DNA from: Terfezia claveryi
Taxonomy: Eukaryota; Ascomycota; Pezizomycetes; Pezizales; Pezizaceae
DNA length: 64,000 bases
Direction: 5' to 3'
NCBI GenBank assembly: GCA_015179025.1
Contig: WHUX01000123.1
Coordinates: 98,670 to 162,669 of the forward strand
The notes under the pieces are model-generated. The model was not told the origin of the DNA. It did not search any database and worked only from the letters and a program-made list of their open reading frames with translations. The translations under genes were made by a program, and so were the position numbers. The number at the start of each line of letters is the position of its first letter. The stretch's first letter is position 1. This document shows, piece after piece, positions 36,322 through 47,200 of the stretch.

Positions 36322-37613
36322 AACAGAGTTCGGATAATATGGCAGCCAAACTTAACTAGATGTGGGTGAAGTTTACCGCAGAGGGGTGTTTGTTTTAGTT
36401 TATACCGAGGGGCAGAATCCTCGGTGGTGGTTGTTGATGTTGTTGATAAGGAGGGGCTAGGTGACGTGGGAAGCAAAATAAGAAAGCAGCACTGAAAGAA
36501 ATGAAGAAATATGAATTGGCTATGCGTGAACAACAACGATTCTGAGAGTAGTCTGCGGCAACAAGTAAACGAGTACTCAAAAGGGGGAGCTTTTCTGTCG
36601 GGATACTGGAGCTTTCATGAGGCTGTTTGGGTGCGCGGAGGAGATTGGACTGGGAATAGTGTGAACAGGTAAGGGCTGCTTGAGGCTCGAACCTTTGCTA
36701 TGAATGAGTTGCTCGATGCCTTAGTTCCTGGACAGGCACTTTGGGCACAAACTAGAAGCAAGAAGGAATATAATTATTTTTTGTGCTATCGGCAAAGGGT
36801 CCTAAATTGTTGTTATTTTTGTCCAGGCCGGCAGTCATACTAGAATGTCGTTCATTGCACCTGCCATTGATCACCTGGTCGCAGAGTGGCGTTATGAGGG
36901 CAGAGCGGCGTTATGAGGGGTCTACCTACATCATGGCCTTGTTCTCATTTTTAAAAAATAAAAATAAAAATAAAAATAAAAAAAAAACATCGCCAAGCGT
37001 GGGGGAGCGTCAGTAGATATGGGGCAACCTGATTCTTATTCGTGATGTTGTTGTCATCCACCGGTCCTTACTCACTTCCCACATAGCCCCCAAAAGTAAA
37101 TATGTGAGCATGCAGGCTCCACTGTTACGACATGATTTCCAGGATTGCAATTATGATGTTATTGGGCCTTGCATTTCCACGTGCTGCTCATGGCTATCAA
37201 GCGAGTCGATCAGCTCAGGGACCCCCCCATGAGCAAGTGAAGGCATCGCGCTCCAGATATCAAGCTCACATTAATACAGCTAATACAAAGCACCATATAA
37301 CAAAACTATACTCAGATAGAGAACGAACATTTAGATGAGAATGAACATTTAGAGCAGCAAAAACCTTCCCAAACTAAACAAACAAATTGAACCGTTGAAT
37401 ATCGAAGGGACGTTTTATATAAATAACGGATATGTAATAAATAGGGTCAGGGGAATAAAAATTTAAACAAGAAACGCAAATGAGGTAGTATCTTTGCTGA
37501 AGTACAAGAGGGACAACAGCGCTTTACTTGGCAGAAATAGGCACTGCCCGGAAAATAGAGCCTAGATTAGTACATAGTACAATGTTCTCACTGAATGTGA
37601 GCAGAGCGCCTTG
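36322..37613. other. Intergenic region
   Basis: 1.3 kb upstream of PP2A and downstream of PPS1, both on the minus strand. It contains an (AAAAAT)n-like A-rich repeat at about 36953-36988 and a short direct repeat (GGCGTTATGAGGG at about 36888 and 36906). No gene recognised. Confidence 0.5.
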
Positions 37614-39915
37614 CTAGCGAGACGAGTAGGGGCGATTCATGGCCGCAACTTCCCGGGCGACTGTTGTCCATTCCATCTCCCTCTTGACACTGATATTCTC
37701 TTTGTGAGATTGAATTTCTTCCCACTTCAGCAGCTCATACATGAATCTGCAATGGGGTTGAATGATGACATTCAGACGGCGGGCTCGGACATAGCAACTA
37801 GAACACGTCAGATCAAGGTTTGTGAATTGACGAAGATAAAACATACTAAGCCCGTGGAACAGACAAATTTAATGACCGCATCACCTCTGCAATGCAAATG
37901 GTCGCAGAGCGGGAAACACCAACCCGGCAGTGAACAAGTGTCGGCTCCCCTTTACAGCGGCCCTCATCTTGAAATGAGAATTAGTGTCTCAATTCAATGC
38001 AAGCTATGGGTGCAAAAGCTCACCAATAAAGTCTAAACAATTGTTGAAAACATGCGCCAGGGAATCTATCCCATTATCTTGCACATTATCAACAGACAAA
38101 ACCCTTGATTTCCCCCATTCGTTCAACTCCTCTGATGTCCAAGAAACGAACTCCCCCACACTAAGAACTCGCTTGATACCCAATGCTCGTAACAAAGCTG
38201 GATTATTTGCGTGATTGAGGTTTCCTAAATACATATACGGTAGAATACGGCTGGGCAAGGACCCATCCATCTTTGACAACCACTGTGGTTCGGGAGATTG
38301 TGCAGACAATGATACCATAGCTCGGCCATTAGGGCTTGCTCGGAGAAGTCGTTGTTGAATTGTGCGTAGAAGGCTCAGGTCCCCTGCGTACGCAAAAAAG
38401 TTCCGCTTTTTCTCACTATGTAAGTGTACCCACGCATCATAAACAGGCAGCCCTTGTGCATACATGACAAAGGCAAGAGCCAACAACGATGTCTCCGTGT
38501 ACCCATCTGTGCAGTGAATAAGTATCTTCCGCCCCGTCGAAGAAGATGTCATTTTGGTATCTCCCTCTGCATCTGTTTGAATTACACCATAACCATCTTC
38601 ACTTGCAAGGGAGTATATCCAACGACAGATCTCTAAAATACCATCCGTCTCATATTGAGCAGGGAATACGCTTCCCGAAGAAGGAAATTCGAGCATCTGG
38701 GTCTCATTTGTATGTTCCAAGGCTTCTGATATTGCCCTCAGTGAGGCTGGTGAAGGAATTTGGGCTAGATCGCTAGCTTCAATCATGATATCCCAGTGCG
38801 TGTCTTGGCTAAATCGGTGGCTAGGGTCTAAACCGGCATCGGCAGTTGACCCCAGGAAGACGTTCCTGAAGATTTCTGACGCACGAGACATTGTACACAT
38901 CTCAGAACGTTCCCAATGATCTGAAGCTGTTAGTGGGATATAAGAGAGGCCGCTTAGGGTCAGGCATACAGAATTCCACGACATGCCCTGTTAGCTTCCC
39001 TTTTGAATCGATGGATACTAATTCTGGAAATAGCTCCTCGAAAACGGAGAATGGGTCTTGAATTCCATGTCAGCCAGTACTAACACAACCACAGTTGCTC
39101 GCGGTGGTAAGAAGCTCACCCGTCACCACGAATGTATTGTATACCGGAAGCTTCGATTCTGAGTCCTGGCGGAAGTGTATCTGAGCAGCTGATATCCGTT
39201 CTGCTACTTCTTTCACTTCTTCGATGCCTGTGCCTGTGCCTCCATAAACAATAATATCCGATAAGGTAGCAAATTTCCCAACCTGAATGTGGAAATTCCG
39301 GACAGAGAAACCATTCTGGGGATCTAGATTGACGAATCGTGGTTGTCCCTCTATTTGCAAAACATCTTCCGGAACGACAGAACCCTTCAGTTTGCAGGAA
39401 CCCAGATCACCGCTAACTTTTACAATAGTAACAAATCGAACACATGTCGGTACTTTCTTCACTGCCTTTTTACGAGCATTGAAGAACTCTATCTGTAAAT
39501 GGTTCTCTGGGTGGGCACCATGAGCCCAAGGAAATACATCATCGGCGTTTGGTAGAGGTTGAGTAGCTATATGATTGATGGTAGCTGCGACACCAGCGGC
39601 ATCAATTGCTCTAAGAGGTGGAGAGTTCTGAATCAACGGATAGCTGTCGGGTGGATATAGCCGGGAGGACATGGTGCATTGGACTTCTTGAGATGGTGGG
39701 GATTGTGGAGGTGTTACAGGAGCCGTTTGACCTACGGGTAATGGGCTGAGGGGAGATGCCAGGTGCTTGTTGGGAATTGCTACCGGAGAGCTCGCAAATT
39801 GACCAGTTATCGGGAACTGTGACTTTGAAGTATCGAGATCAGATATACTCTGAACCACCATGGGAGGTGGAGTCGGAGATGTCCGACATATAGGTTGAAG
39901 TGTGATGGTAGCCAT
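37614..39915 (-). CDS. PPS1-like dual-specificity phosphatase
   Basis: Predicted 696-aa dual-specificity protein phosphatase of the Pps1 type, implicated in cell-cycle control in yeast. Exons 39915-39120, 39056-38970, 38926-38024, 37967-37847 and 37797-37614. The active-site loop HCRVGVSRS matches HCx5R (C609, R615) and is followed by ATICIAEVMRSLNLSVPRAY. The conserved lead-in is SRILPYMYLGNLNHANNP and LGIKRVLSVGE. Upstream, ILIHCTDGYTETSLLALAFV (about residues 445-465) is a second phosphatase-like loop in which the Arg is replaced by Glu, so it should be inactive, as I recall for this family. The N-terminal about 125 residues are Pro/Ser/Thr-rich. SRASEIFRNVFLGS also fits. The frame closes over five exons. 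Confidence 0.9.
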
Positions 39916-41985
39916 TATGACCGCCTAATCCCAGATATGGAGGTAGTTAATCCGAACTTCTTGAGATCAACCTGCACAGGATAAATGACTGATAATGATG
40001 AGAGGCGTGTGTTGAACGTATCCCCTTTCACCAGTGGGCTGCTCTCCCTCGCGATAAGTGTAGTACGTATGTGCTGGTCGTGCTGTAGCTGAGATCTTAG
40101 AGGTGTCCCATGAATGACCGGCTATGAATACTAAGCCCTTATCGTTGTGAAGGAACGTTTAACCTAGCTTGATGTTAGGCTTGATTGTGTAGTAGGTATC
40201 TGGCCTAGCTCAATAAGAGTGACTGACGTTCGGAGAAAGCAAAAACCCCACTATACAGGCTGGCAAGAGAACAAAAAGTGCTATTTCAGCTTTGATGAAG
40301 GGTTTAGAGTGAAGTTTAGGGTAAGATTGCCTTAAGTAGAGACCGATGGAATTTCTTACCCCGTCACGTCGAGGCTCTCCAATGTAAGACAGGCGATTCC
40401 CAGTTGCGGGTGGGCGCACCGCTCCTCACAGAGGTATGCAATGTGGGTGGGTTTGGTGCGCCGGCTGCCTGACCAGAGTATCGTGTCGTACAGAGGAGGA
40501 GCTGCTATAGAAGTATAAGAAGTATAAGAAGTATAAGAAGTATAAGAAGTCTAAGTGTAGTAGAATGTATCGAGCAGCGATGTATGAGTTGAGATCGGTC
40601 GCCGGAAGCACTTATGGGAACGTTTGATATCCCCACAGGAGCCTCTCTCTGTGTGGACAAAGAAGCAACCCAACTCATGAGGGGGGCAGGAGGATGTTTG
40701 TATCAATTCTCCTTGGCTGTGAAGAGCCGGAGACCCTGCCGCACCACCATAGCACTCTAAACAAGTGCAAGAGTGCTCCTCCCGATAGTACTTTGCAATT
40801 GATCTTGCACTGCTGGTGCACATGGGTGAAGTTAGAAGCAGATAGTACGTAACCTCCGAATGCGACTTTGAAGCAATATGATATGCCGCTGCTAACGCAG
40901 ACCAGGGTTGTATCCCAGTCAAACAGAGCTCGCGAGTTGAAGTGGTGTGCACACAAACTTCAGAATAATGAGCAATTGAAGACATAATTGAGTTAGGAAG
41001 CCTAAGACGTGTATCGCCCATCAGATTAACTGATCTCGTCCTCCGCCCCACCCCACCACGAGCTATTAAGGTATTGCTTTCACTTTAGCACTACTGTCCC
41101 GCCCCTCGAGTTAAAATCCGGAATATTCTTCCATTGCGTTCGTCAGACTGAGACACTACCCCTGTCCGGGTAGTTTCGTTCTATGATAAGAAACAAGTTA
41201 GCACATTGAGCATAGATACATCCATCCATACATGCATGCATTTTGCGGCCTGTCTTGATGCCTAAAGTCAACATTCTCAGTCGCCACGGTGGAGCAACCC
41301 ACTGCTGGAGCAGAAATTAAGTACCCATGGGAACACTTGATATCATGCTGTCTGCCCATTGGTCCGTCCATCCGCACACCCCTTCAACTTTTGCCGATAA
41401 GCAAACGCATGCCCTATGGCCCCCTCCTAACCCCCCCCCCCCACGGCTCCAAATATCCATGGTCCAGTTAGTGCTAGGCAAGAAGCAGGGTTGTTTATTT
41501 ACTATGTAAATTAATGAATTAAAGACAACAGCTATCTTTATGTTGATCACACAGAGGCAATATAAAACATCACGGGAGATGAGAGAGTAACGGGGTGCCA
41601 ATATAGATACTGCAGCCTAACTTTCAACGTCGTAAACGGGTATATGATAAGTGATCGAAGATCTCACGGGACGTCGAACTGCATGAGACTAAAGCTCGGC
41701 AGAGCCATGATAGCTACCGTAGCTGTGGACAGGGGTTAGATCTGCCCTAATCTCGGCAGCCTACCCCGTGGGGTAACAGGCAGGAACAAAAGGACTAGAG
41801 ACAGATCTCCAAATATGAAATTCTTGGGTGCATTATTGAATTCAGGAAGCCATGGAAAAGAATGGCGCATCCCGTGAGCATTCCCCCTACCCAGAGGTGA
41901 AGTGGATATCTACTAGAACGTCCAAGTGCAAGCGGCTGACAATAAGAAAGAAAACGAAAAAAACCATAGGGTGCACATGCCCCAT
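39916..41985. other. Intergenic region
   Basis: 2.1 kb between PPS1 and the C-like GPCR gene (both minus). Frames of up to 166 codons (40551-41051 minus) show no family motif. It contains a 10-bp tandem repeat and a C run at about 41431-41441. Confidence 0.5.
40511..40550. repeat. 10-bp tandem repeat AAGTATAAGA, four copies
   Basis: Four contiguous copies of AAGTATAAGA, the last with one change (AAGTCTAAG). A simple microsatellite-like array. Confidence 0.9.
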
Positions 41986-43051
41986 TTACTTGTCCTCTGT
42001 TGACATGTCCATTCCCTGTTCCCGTTCTTCTTTCTCGGCCTTGCCATCCAAATAAAAGCGCTGATCGAACCTCAAGGCCGCAAGAGTAATTACCACCATA
42101 AGTTCCAGCATTGGCGTGAATGTATAAAAAGCCGGTCGTTGGTAGTACCACGCGGTGTCTGTTATAGGTCGAGTTGGGAGGAACACAATTGAGGTTCTAA
42201 ACGCCACACTAAGGGCTACAATGCGATTATTCCGTTAGCTACTCATCTCTACCTGTATCTTGGTTGAGGAATACTCACTCAACAGGACAGACACTCCACA
42301 TACCATGGCGACTTTGGTGCTCATGCTTCCAGTTCCGAGTTTGGTTGGTGGGGATCCACCAGGGGTGAAGAACGCAATGAGGCTGACGGGGATAGGTGAA
42401 AATGCGAACAATGTCATCCATGTACCACAGAATTTCCTAATATCTAACAAGAGTTCAGTAATTCTAATCATCTAGGTTGGCAGGAGGGGTAGGTGAATTC
42501 TACATACCCATATCGATTTTCAGGATGCTTGGGTTGGTCGTCTTGAATGACTGAACCGTAGTAGTGATTACTGCGGGCAACACCTTAGTAAGTATCTACC
42601 TCATGAGAAGAAAGGAGTTATACTAACCCATAATCAAAGCTGCAATAATTGATGCGTAGTACGCCATGAAAGAATATCTCACAGATCTACTACGCCCTGT
42701 AGCCGGATGAAGGGCCTCCAAAATCCGCTGTGCGCAGACCAAGTTGACAATAAACAGCAACAAAACCCCTGCAGACAACAGCACCTGGGCGGCAATTGTG
42801 AGGCTTGGGTCGGTGGGAGACGAAGCCCAGGATATTCGCACACCGAAGGTAACGCATCGGGACATGCAGAAACCGAAGACCATCATTGAGAAGATAAATA
42901 ACCGGCCTTGGGCTTTGTTCTGTTTGAATATATGGGAATGGATGAAGCCATTGATAGCGAAAAGGGCAATAAGCACTCCGCAGACTGGAATATCTGTTTT
43001 TTGGTCTGGGATCCCTCCTAGGATGGCATTTGGGATGACCCCGGGAGGCAT
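41986..43051 (-). CDS. Seven-helix fungal C-like GPCR family membrane protein
   Basis: Predicted 293-aa polytopic membrane protein. Exons 43051-42628, 42570-42508, 42443-42279 and 42215-41986. It begins MPPGVIPNAILGGIPDQK and continues through hydrophobic segments compatible with seven spans, including VCGVLIALFAINGFIH, LFIFSMMVFGFCMSR, IAAQVLLSAGVLLLFIVNLV, YASIIAALIMVIT, TLFAFSPIPVSLIAFF and LELMVVITLAAL. The pattern matches proteins annotated in other ascomycetes as family C-like G-protein-coupled receptor proteins; ligand and signalling are unknown. Acceptors at 42571 and 42444 are chosen over nearer alternatives because they keep TTTVQSFKTTNPSIL and IDMDIRKFCGTW in frame. The C-tail is short and charged. 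Confidence 0.75.
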
Positions 43052-43932
43052 CGTCGTCGTCTATTTCCATGGCATGAAGTTAGCAGATGAGGAAGCATCT
43101 GTATTCGGGAATACTAACCATCTCTTTTTTTTTTATGAAGCTATGCAAGATTCGGATATATCACGAAACAGAAAGTCGGGCGTCTAGAGTAAAGTTGTCC
43201 AATAATAGTGAGATTATTCTTTCAAGTCCGGCAAACTTGGTTATGATGACCCAAGCAGGAAGTAGGCGACCCTGCTCGTTAGGAGGAAAGCTGACGGAAT
43301 TCATCTTATTTCCCTAGGGAAAAATCACCTCTATATAACCTCCCGAGAACAAGAACACCATAGCCTTGTAGCACTAGCTCCACAGACTTGTTGGACCTGT
43401 GCAATCACATCGGAGGAATATAAGGAAATGTCGTGAGTTCCGGCTCTGTATGCGGGCCCAATGAGGCTAGTCCCGGACTATGCCAGCCTGACAGTTGGAT
43501 AAAGCTTCTTCGACGGGGCTTAGGACTTAGCAACGTTTCGGCCATACAGATTTGTGTTACAGAGCCTCGAGAATAAGCTTTTATCACTCGCAACTCAGCA
43601 GCCACTTAGGAGTCGTCAAAGCCATGCGATTGTTGCGTGTAAGAGGCAGTGTTCGATACCGCTGTGCCGGAAGGCCGAAGATGTCTGGTTTCACGAAGAG
43701 TTACAGCAATTGACCGGTCGATGGGATGGACCCGTGAATTGCTGTACGGAAACGGTATAAGTTTAATTAATAAATTGGAATCTGCAGTAGAGTCTGGTTG
43801 TACAAGCGCCGCATGGCTTCTTGGGTAACACATATCATCAGCAGTAGCAATCATAGCCGGAGCCCGAGGCGGAGCTTGGAAAATCCCGTGACCGAGAACG
43901 AGGTAGGATCCATATTACTTGCTAACTAATAC
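43052..43932. other. Intergenic region left of the retrotransposon
   Basis: 881 bp between the C-like GPCR gene 5' end and the 5' LTR. No gene recognised. The GPCR promoter is expected near its left end. Confidence 0.45.
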
Positions 43933-44085
43933 TGTGGAGCAGGAATCGGTAATAGCTAAAATTACCCAATGAAGTAACGCGAGCTAGACTTTCATGTATA
44001 TAGCTAGATTGGCTCGACCTTATGTCGACCACAGAACCTTCATCTCACGGTCACAGAAATAGATACCTGGCTCTTCTCTCCCTCA
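43933..44085 (+). repeat. 5' LTR of the gypsy element
   Basis: 153 bp, TG...CA ends. Differs from the 3' LTR by C/T at about 44030 and T/A three bases before the end. Confidence 0.92.
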
Positions 44086-44087
44086 GC

Positions 44088-44105
44088 TGGCGACCACACC
44101 AGGAG
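44088..44105 (+). other. Candidate primer-binding site
   Basis: TGGCGACCACACC begins two bases after the 5' LTR. TGG complements the CCA end of a tRNA. The tRNA species is not identified. Confidence 0.55.
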
Positions 44106-44190
44106 ATTTCTATTGTCGTGACCTTTTGAAGGAGAACACTGTTGTTTTTACTGTGATCTGTGCTTGGGCACTGAGACTGTGCTCCGAACG

Positions 44191-44421
44191 TTGCTCCTTG
44201 TCGAGATCAACGGCTGACGTTGGATCTGCGTAACGAGAATTGCTCTTTGTCGAGATCAACGGCTGACGTTGGATCTGCGTAACGAGAATTGCTCTTTATC
44301 GAGATCAACGGCTGACGTTGAGGTTGCTTTGTTTCTTAGATCAACGGCTGATGTTGGGTCTATTAACTGGGAACCCTGGGGGTGAATCTGTTCACTTGGA
44401 ACGTGGCTTTTATCGAGATCA
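44191..44421 (+). repeat. 49-bp tandem repeat array in the retrotransposon leader
   Basis: Two near-identical 49-bp units (44191-44239 and 44240-44288) are followed by a partial and two progressively diverged copies. The core GATCAACGGCTGACGTTG contains the inverted repeat CAACG/CGTTG around GCTGA, so each unit could form a small hairpin in the RNA. It lies between the primer-binding site and gag. Confidence 0.85.
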
Positions 44422-44488
44422 ACAATACTGGAGACTGGACTCTCGTCGAGCTGGGGTTGATAGTCAGCCTGCTTGAGGAACGGTTGCC

Positions 44489-47200
44489 TTGAGAGAGAGA
44501 GGAACACAAGTCAACCTGTCGAGTTACACGAGGCCAGAACCTGGGGTGGCAGAACGTGAAGGAGGGGAAGTGCAGACAGACCGGGTACAGACACTGATAC
44601 ACGGGATACCAGTATCACACTCATCGTTACAAAGGGCGGCTGAACTACAAAAAAGAGCACGAGAACGACAAGTTAGGGAAACGAAAAGACTGGGTCTAGG
44701 GAAAGGGAAAAAGCGGGGATCAGGGAGCTCGTGTATGGGATTGGAACAACTTGCAGACGGTCAAACTTCAGAGGAAGAATCACAAGAAGAGGCATCGACG
44801 AGAAACAGAGGGAGTTCGGGAGTTGAGAAGATGTCGGCAGGGAAGGAGACGTTCAAAGGAGGAGACCTGTTGCAGGTGGACAAATTTAGTGGGGAGGAGG
44901 AAGAAGATGTTGAGGACTTTGTGAAACAAGTACATGTATCGTTCATACCAAGGGGGAGAGCATATGACGACGGAGAGGACAGGGAAACAGCGAAGCTAAT
45001 TTACCTAGGATCACTACTGGGAGGTAAAGCGAAGAGATGGTGGAGGTCGGTTGAAGGAAGCAGGAGAGACACCTGGCAGAAGGCGAAGGATATGCTTATT
45101 GCAAGATATAGTGGGAAGCTGTTAGCAGGACAGAGTGTCACGGAGCGGAACAAGGCAACTACAGATTTGTGCATACTGCAACAGGGTGAGAAGACGGATG
45201 AAGAATATGCAAGGCATACTCAAGAGATATATACTATCTTGGGTGATGGGTTTGGGCCAGCGCTGGCTGTCAAGTTTGTTCAAGGGATTGCTGATCCAAT
45301 TACCAGGAAGGTTGTGAACAGTCAGCTCGAGGACGAGTATGGGATAGATGAAGTAATAAAGGTGTTTTTGAAGACGACAAGAGAAGAGAGAGTAATCCAG
45401 GCAAGGAGAAAAGTGGATGAAAAGGAGAAGAAAGAGAAGGAGACAGAGAAAAGCATGGCTCAGGCACTGATTGAGTCACAAGCGAGCATGACGAAGATGA
45501 TGCTGGATCACAATCAACGGATGTATGAGATGATGGCAAGGTCAATGGCAAGTGCAAACTACCCGCTGGGTCAAACACAGATGCAGCAGTGGAATACCAA
45601 CCAAAGGAGACCCCAACTACAATTGACATCGGGAGGGGTGCAGTCATCAGAAACCGATGCAAGTAGGGCAGCAGGGTATGTGACGTGTTATAATTGTGGG
45701 AACAAAGGTCACCGGAAGATAGATTGCCCTCACCCGCCATCAGCGCCACAAGATCAGCAGAAGATACAGGCACAGATGAGAGCAAACATGGATGCTACGA
45801 TGGCAAGGAGAGGAATCGTTAACCCAATGCCATTAACCAAGATTGCACCGGCTGCAGTGGTAGAGATGGAGGAGATATACCCAGACCAGTGCGAAGGGGG
45901 CTCAGCAGAAATGGAAATGATGGTGGAGACAAACCTAGCAGAAGCATTCGGGTCAGCATGGATAGAGGAAGATAGGGATGTATTGCACCGGAGTGTTGCA
46001 GCAGTGGAAAAGAGAAAGGGAATGTCATCAGATACAGGGGAGCGACAGAGGGGTGCTCCGAGACAGAGGGCGGGATCAGAGCCAATTGGTGCAGCAAGAG
46101 TGGTTACTGAAAGAGAAAGGAAAGTAGGAACAAGAGAAGAGAAAAAGAAGAAAAAGAGAGTCCCAAGAGACCCAAGTGATTTGGGTGTAAAACCGGTGAG
46201 AATGATGAAGGGAGAGCAGCAATGGGATTTTTTGAAGGCATTTCGATCCGCACCGGTGACAGGTATGATCTGGGGGGACCTGTTTAGCATAGCACCAAGA
46301 GTCAAAGCAGCGTGTGCACATGGAATGGTGGTGGAACGTGAAAGACGGAAGATCGCGAAGATGCGGGGGACTAGGGTGGCACAAACATTGGTAGTGGGGA
46401 CAGAAATAATGAAGAAGCAGGATGCTATCCCTGAACCAGAAGGAGAAGTGGCAAATTTCCACACGTGGGGAACGTTGAAGGTATGGGTGCCAGTGGAATT
46501 GGCTCAGAAAAAGTTATACAGAGTCTTAATAGATGGAGGAGCGGTTGTGAATCTGATCCCAATGACAGTAGCAAGCAGGTTGAAACTGCCATTAACGGCT
46601 AATGGTGATCTTAAAATCCGAACGGCAACTGGAGAGGTACTTCAGATCGAGTATTATACAGGGTTCGACATACAAATAGCTGGAGTAACAACAATGGTGA
46701 GGGCTTATGTAGTACCAGCACAAACTACTTATACATTGTTACTGGGAAGGAGATGGATGAAGCAAGCGAAAGCAAGAGGAGATTATGAAAAGGGGAGATA
46801 TACAATTCGAGACTCAGAGGGGAAAGAATGGGAAGTGCCGAGATGTCTAATTGAACCAGACGAATTGGAAACCGTCAGCACATCAGGTCAATTGTGCTAT
46901 GTGGAACTCCGAGATAAGAGACGAGAGGAATATGAACTGACAGAAGAAGAGCTTGAGGATTTCGATGAGTATCATGCAAGTATGGCAGAAAGATATCTTC
47001 AACAAGTAATTGAACAGGGATGGACGAGTGATAATGAGAGTATTGCTGAAACAGACGATACTACAAGGGAAAACTCGACCAGTGAGGAGGAAGAGGTAGA
47101 TAAGGAAGGACAAGAAACTGGATACGAAGGGGAAGAAGAGAGCGAGGAGGAAGAACAAGGGGGTGTCCGAAGGAGAGAGGGAAAAGTTCAGAGACTGTAG
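44489..47200 (+). CDS. Gag-protease polyprotein of the gypsy element
   Basis: 903-aa uninterrupted ORF. The retrotransposon Gag region lies at about 125-330 (LQVDKFSGEEEEDVEDFV, GSLLGGKAKRWWRS). A CCHC zinc knuckle CYNCGNKGHRKIDC sits at about 400, and a retropepsin-like aspartic protease domain at about 665-780 (VLIDGGAVVNLIPMTVASRL, then TLLLGRRWMKQA). The catalytic loop reads DGGA rather than the usual D-S/T-G-A. The tail is very acidic. The TAG stop lies inside a hairpin preceded by a slippery heptamer, suggesting that pol is made by -1 frameshifting. Confidence 0.88.
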   Translation: MRERGTQVNLSSYTRPEPGVAEREGGEVQTDRVQTLIHGIPVSHSSLQRAAELQKRARERQVRETKRLGLGKGKKRGSGSSCMGLEQLADGQTSEEESQEEASTRNRGSSGVEKMSAGKETFKGGDLLQVDKFSGEEEEDVEDFVKQVHVSFIPRGRAYDDGEDRETAKLIYLGSLLGGKAKRWWRSVEGSRRDTWQKAKDMLIARYSGKLLAGQSVTERNKATTDLCILQQGEKTDEEYARHTQEIYTILGDGFGPALAVKFVQGIADPITRKVVNSQLEDEYGIDEVIKVFLKTTREERVIQARRKVDEKEKKEKETEKSMAQALIESQASMTKMMLDHNQRMYEMMARSMASANYPLGQTQMQQWNTNQRRPQLQLTSGGVQSSETDASRAAGYVTCYNCGNKGHRKIDCPHPPSAPQDQQKIQAQMRANMDATMARRGIVNPMPLTKIAPAAVVEMEEIYPDQCEGGSAEMEMMVETNLAEAFGSAWIEEDRDVLHRSVAAVEKRKGMSSDTGERQRGAPRQRAGSEPIGAARVVTERERKVGTREEKKKKKRVPRDPSDLGVKPVRMMKGEQQWDFLKAFRSAPVTGMIWGDLFSIAPRVKAACAHGMVVERERRKIAKMRGTRVAQTLVVGTEIMKKQDAIPEPEGEVANFHTWGTLKVWVPVELAQKKLYRVLIDGGAVVNLIPMTVASRLKLPLTANGDLKIRTATGEVLQIEYYTGFDIQIAGVTTMVRAYVVPAQTTYTLLLGRRWMKQAKARGDYEKGRYTIRDSEGKEWEVPRCLIEPDELETVSTSGQLCYVELRDKRREEYELTEEELEDFDEYHASMAERYLQQVIEQGWTSDNESIAETDDTTRENSTSEEEEVDKEGQETGYEGEEESEEEEQGGVRRREGKVQRL

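Noticed and set aside
40551..41051. 166-codon minus-strand frame
   Set aside because: No family motif, composition not protein-like, no supporting splice extension; treated as chance.
43640..43680. Possible tRNA from a GTTCGATACC-like T-arm
   Set aside because: No 7-bp acceptor stem, D-arm or anticodon arm could be paired around it.
45754..46464. 236-codon and other long minus-strand frames under gag
   Set aside because: They are antisense shadows of the purine-rich gag coding strand, giving Ser/Leu/Phe-rich low-complexity translations.
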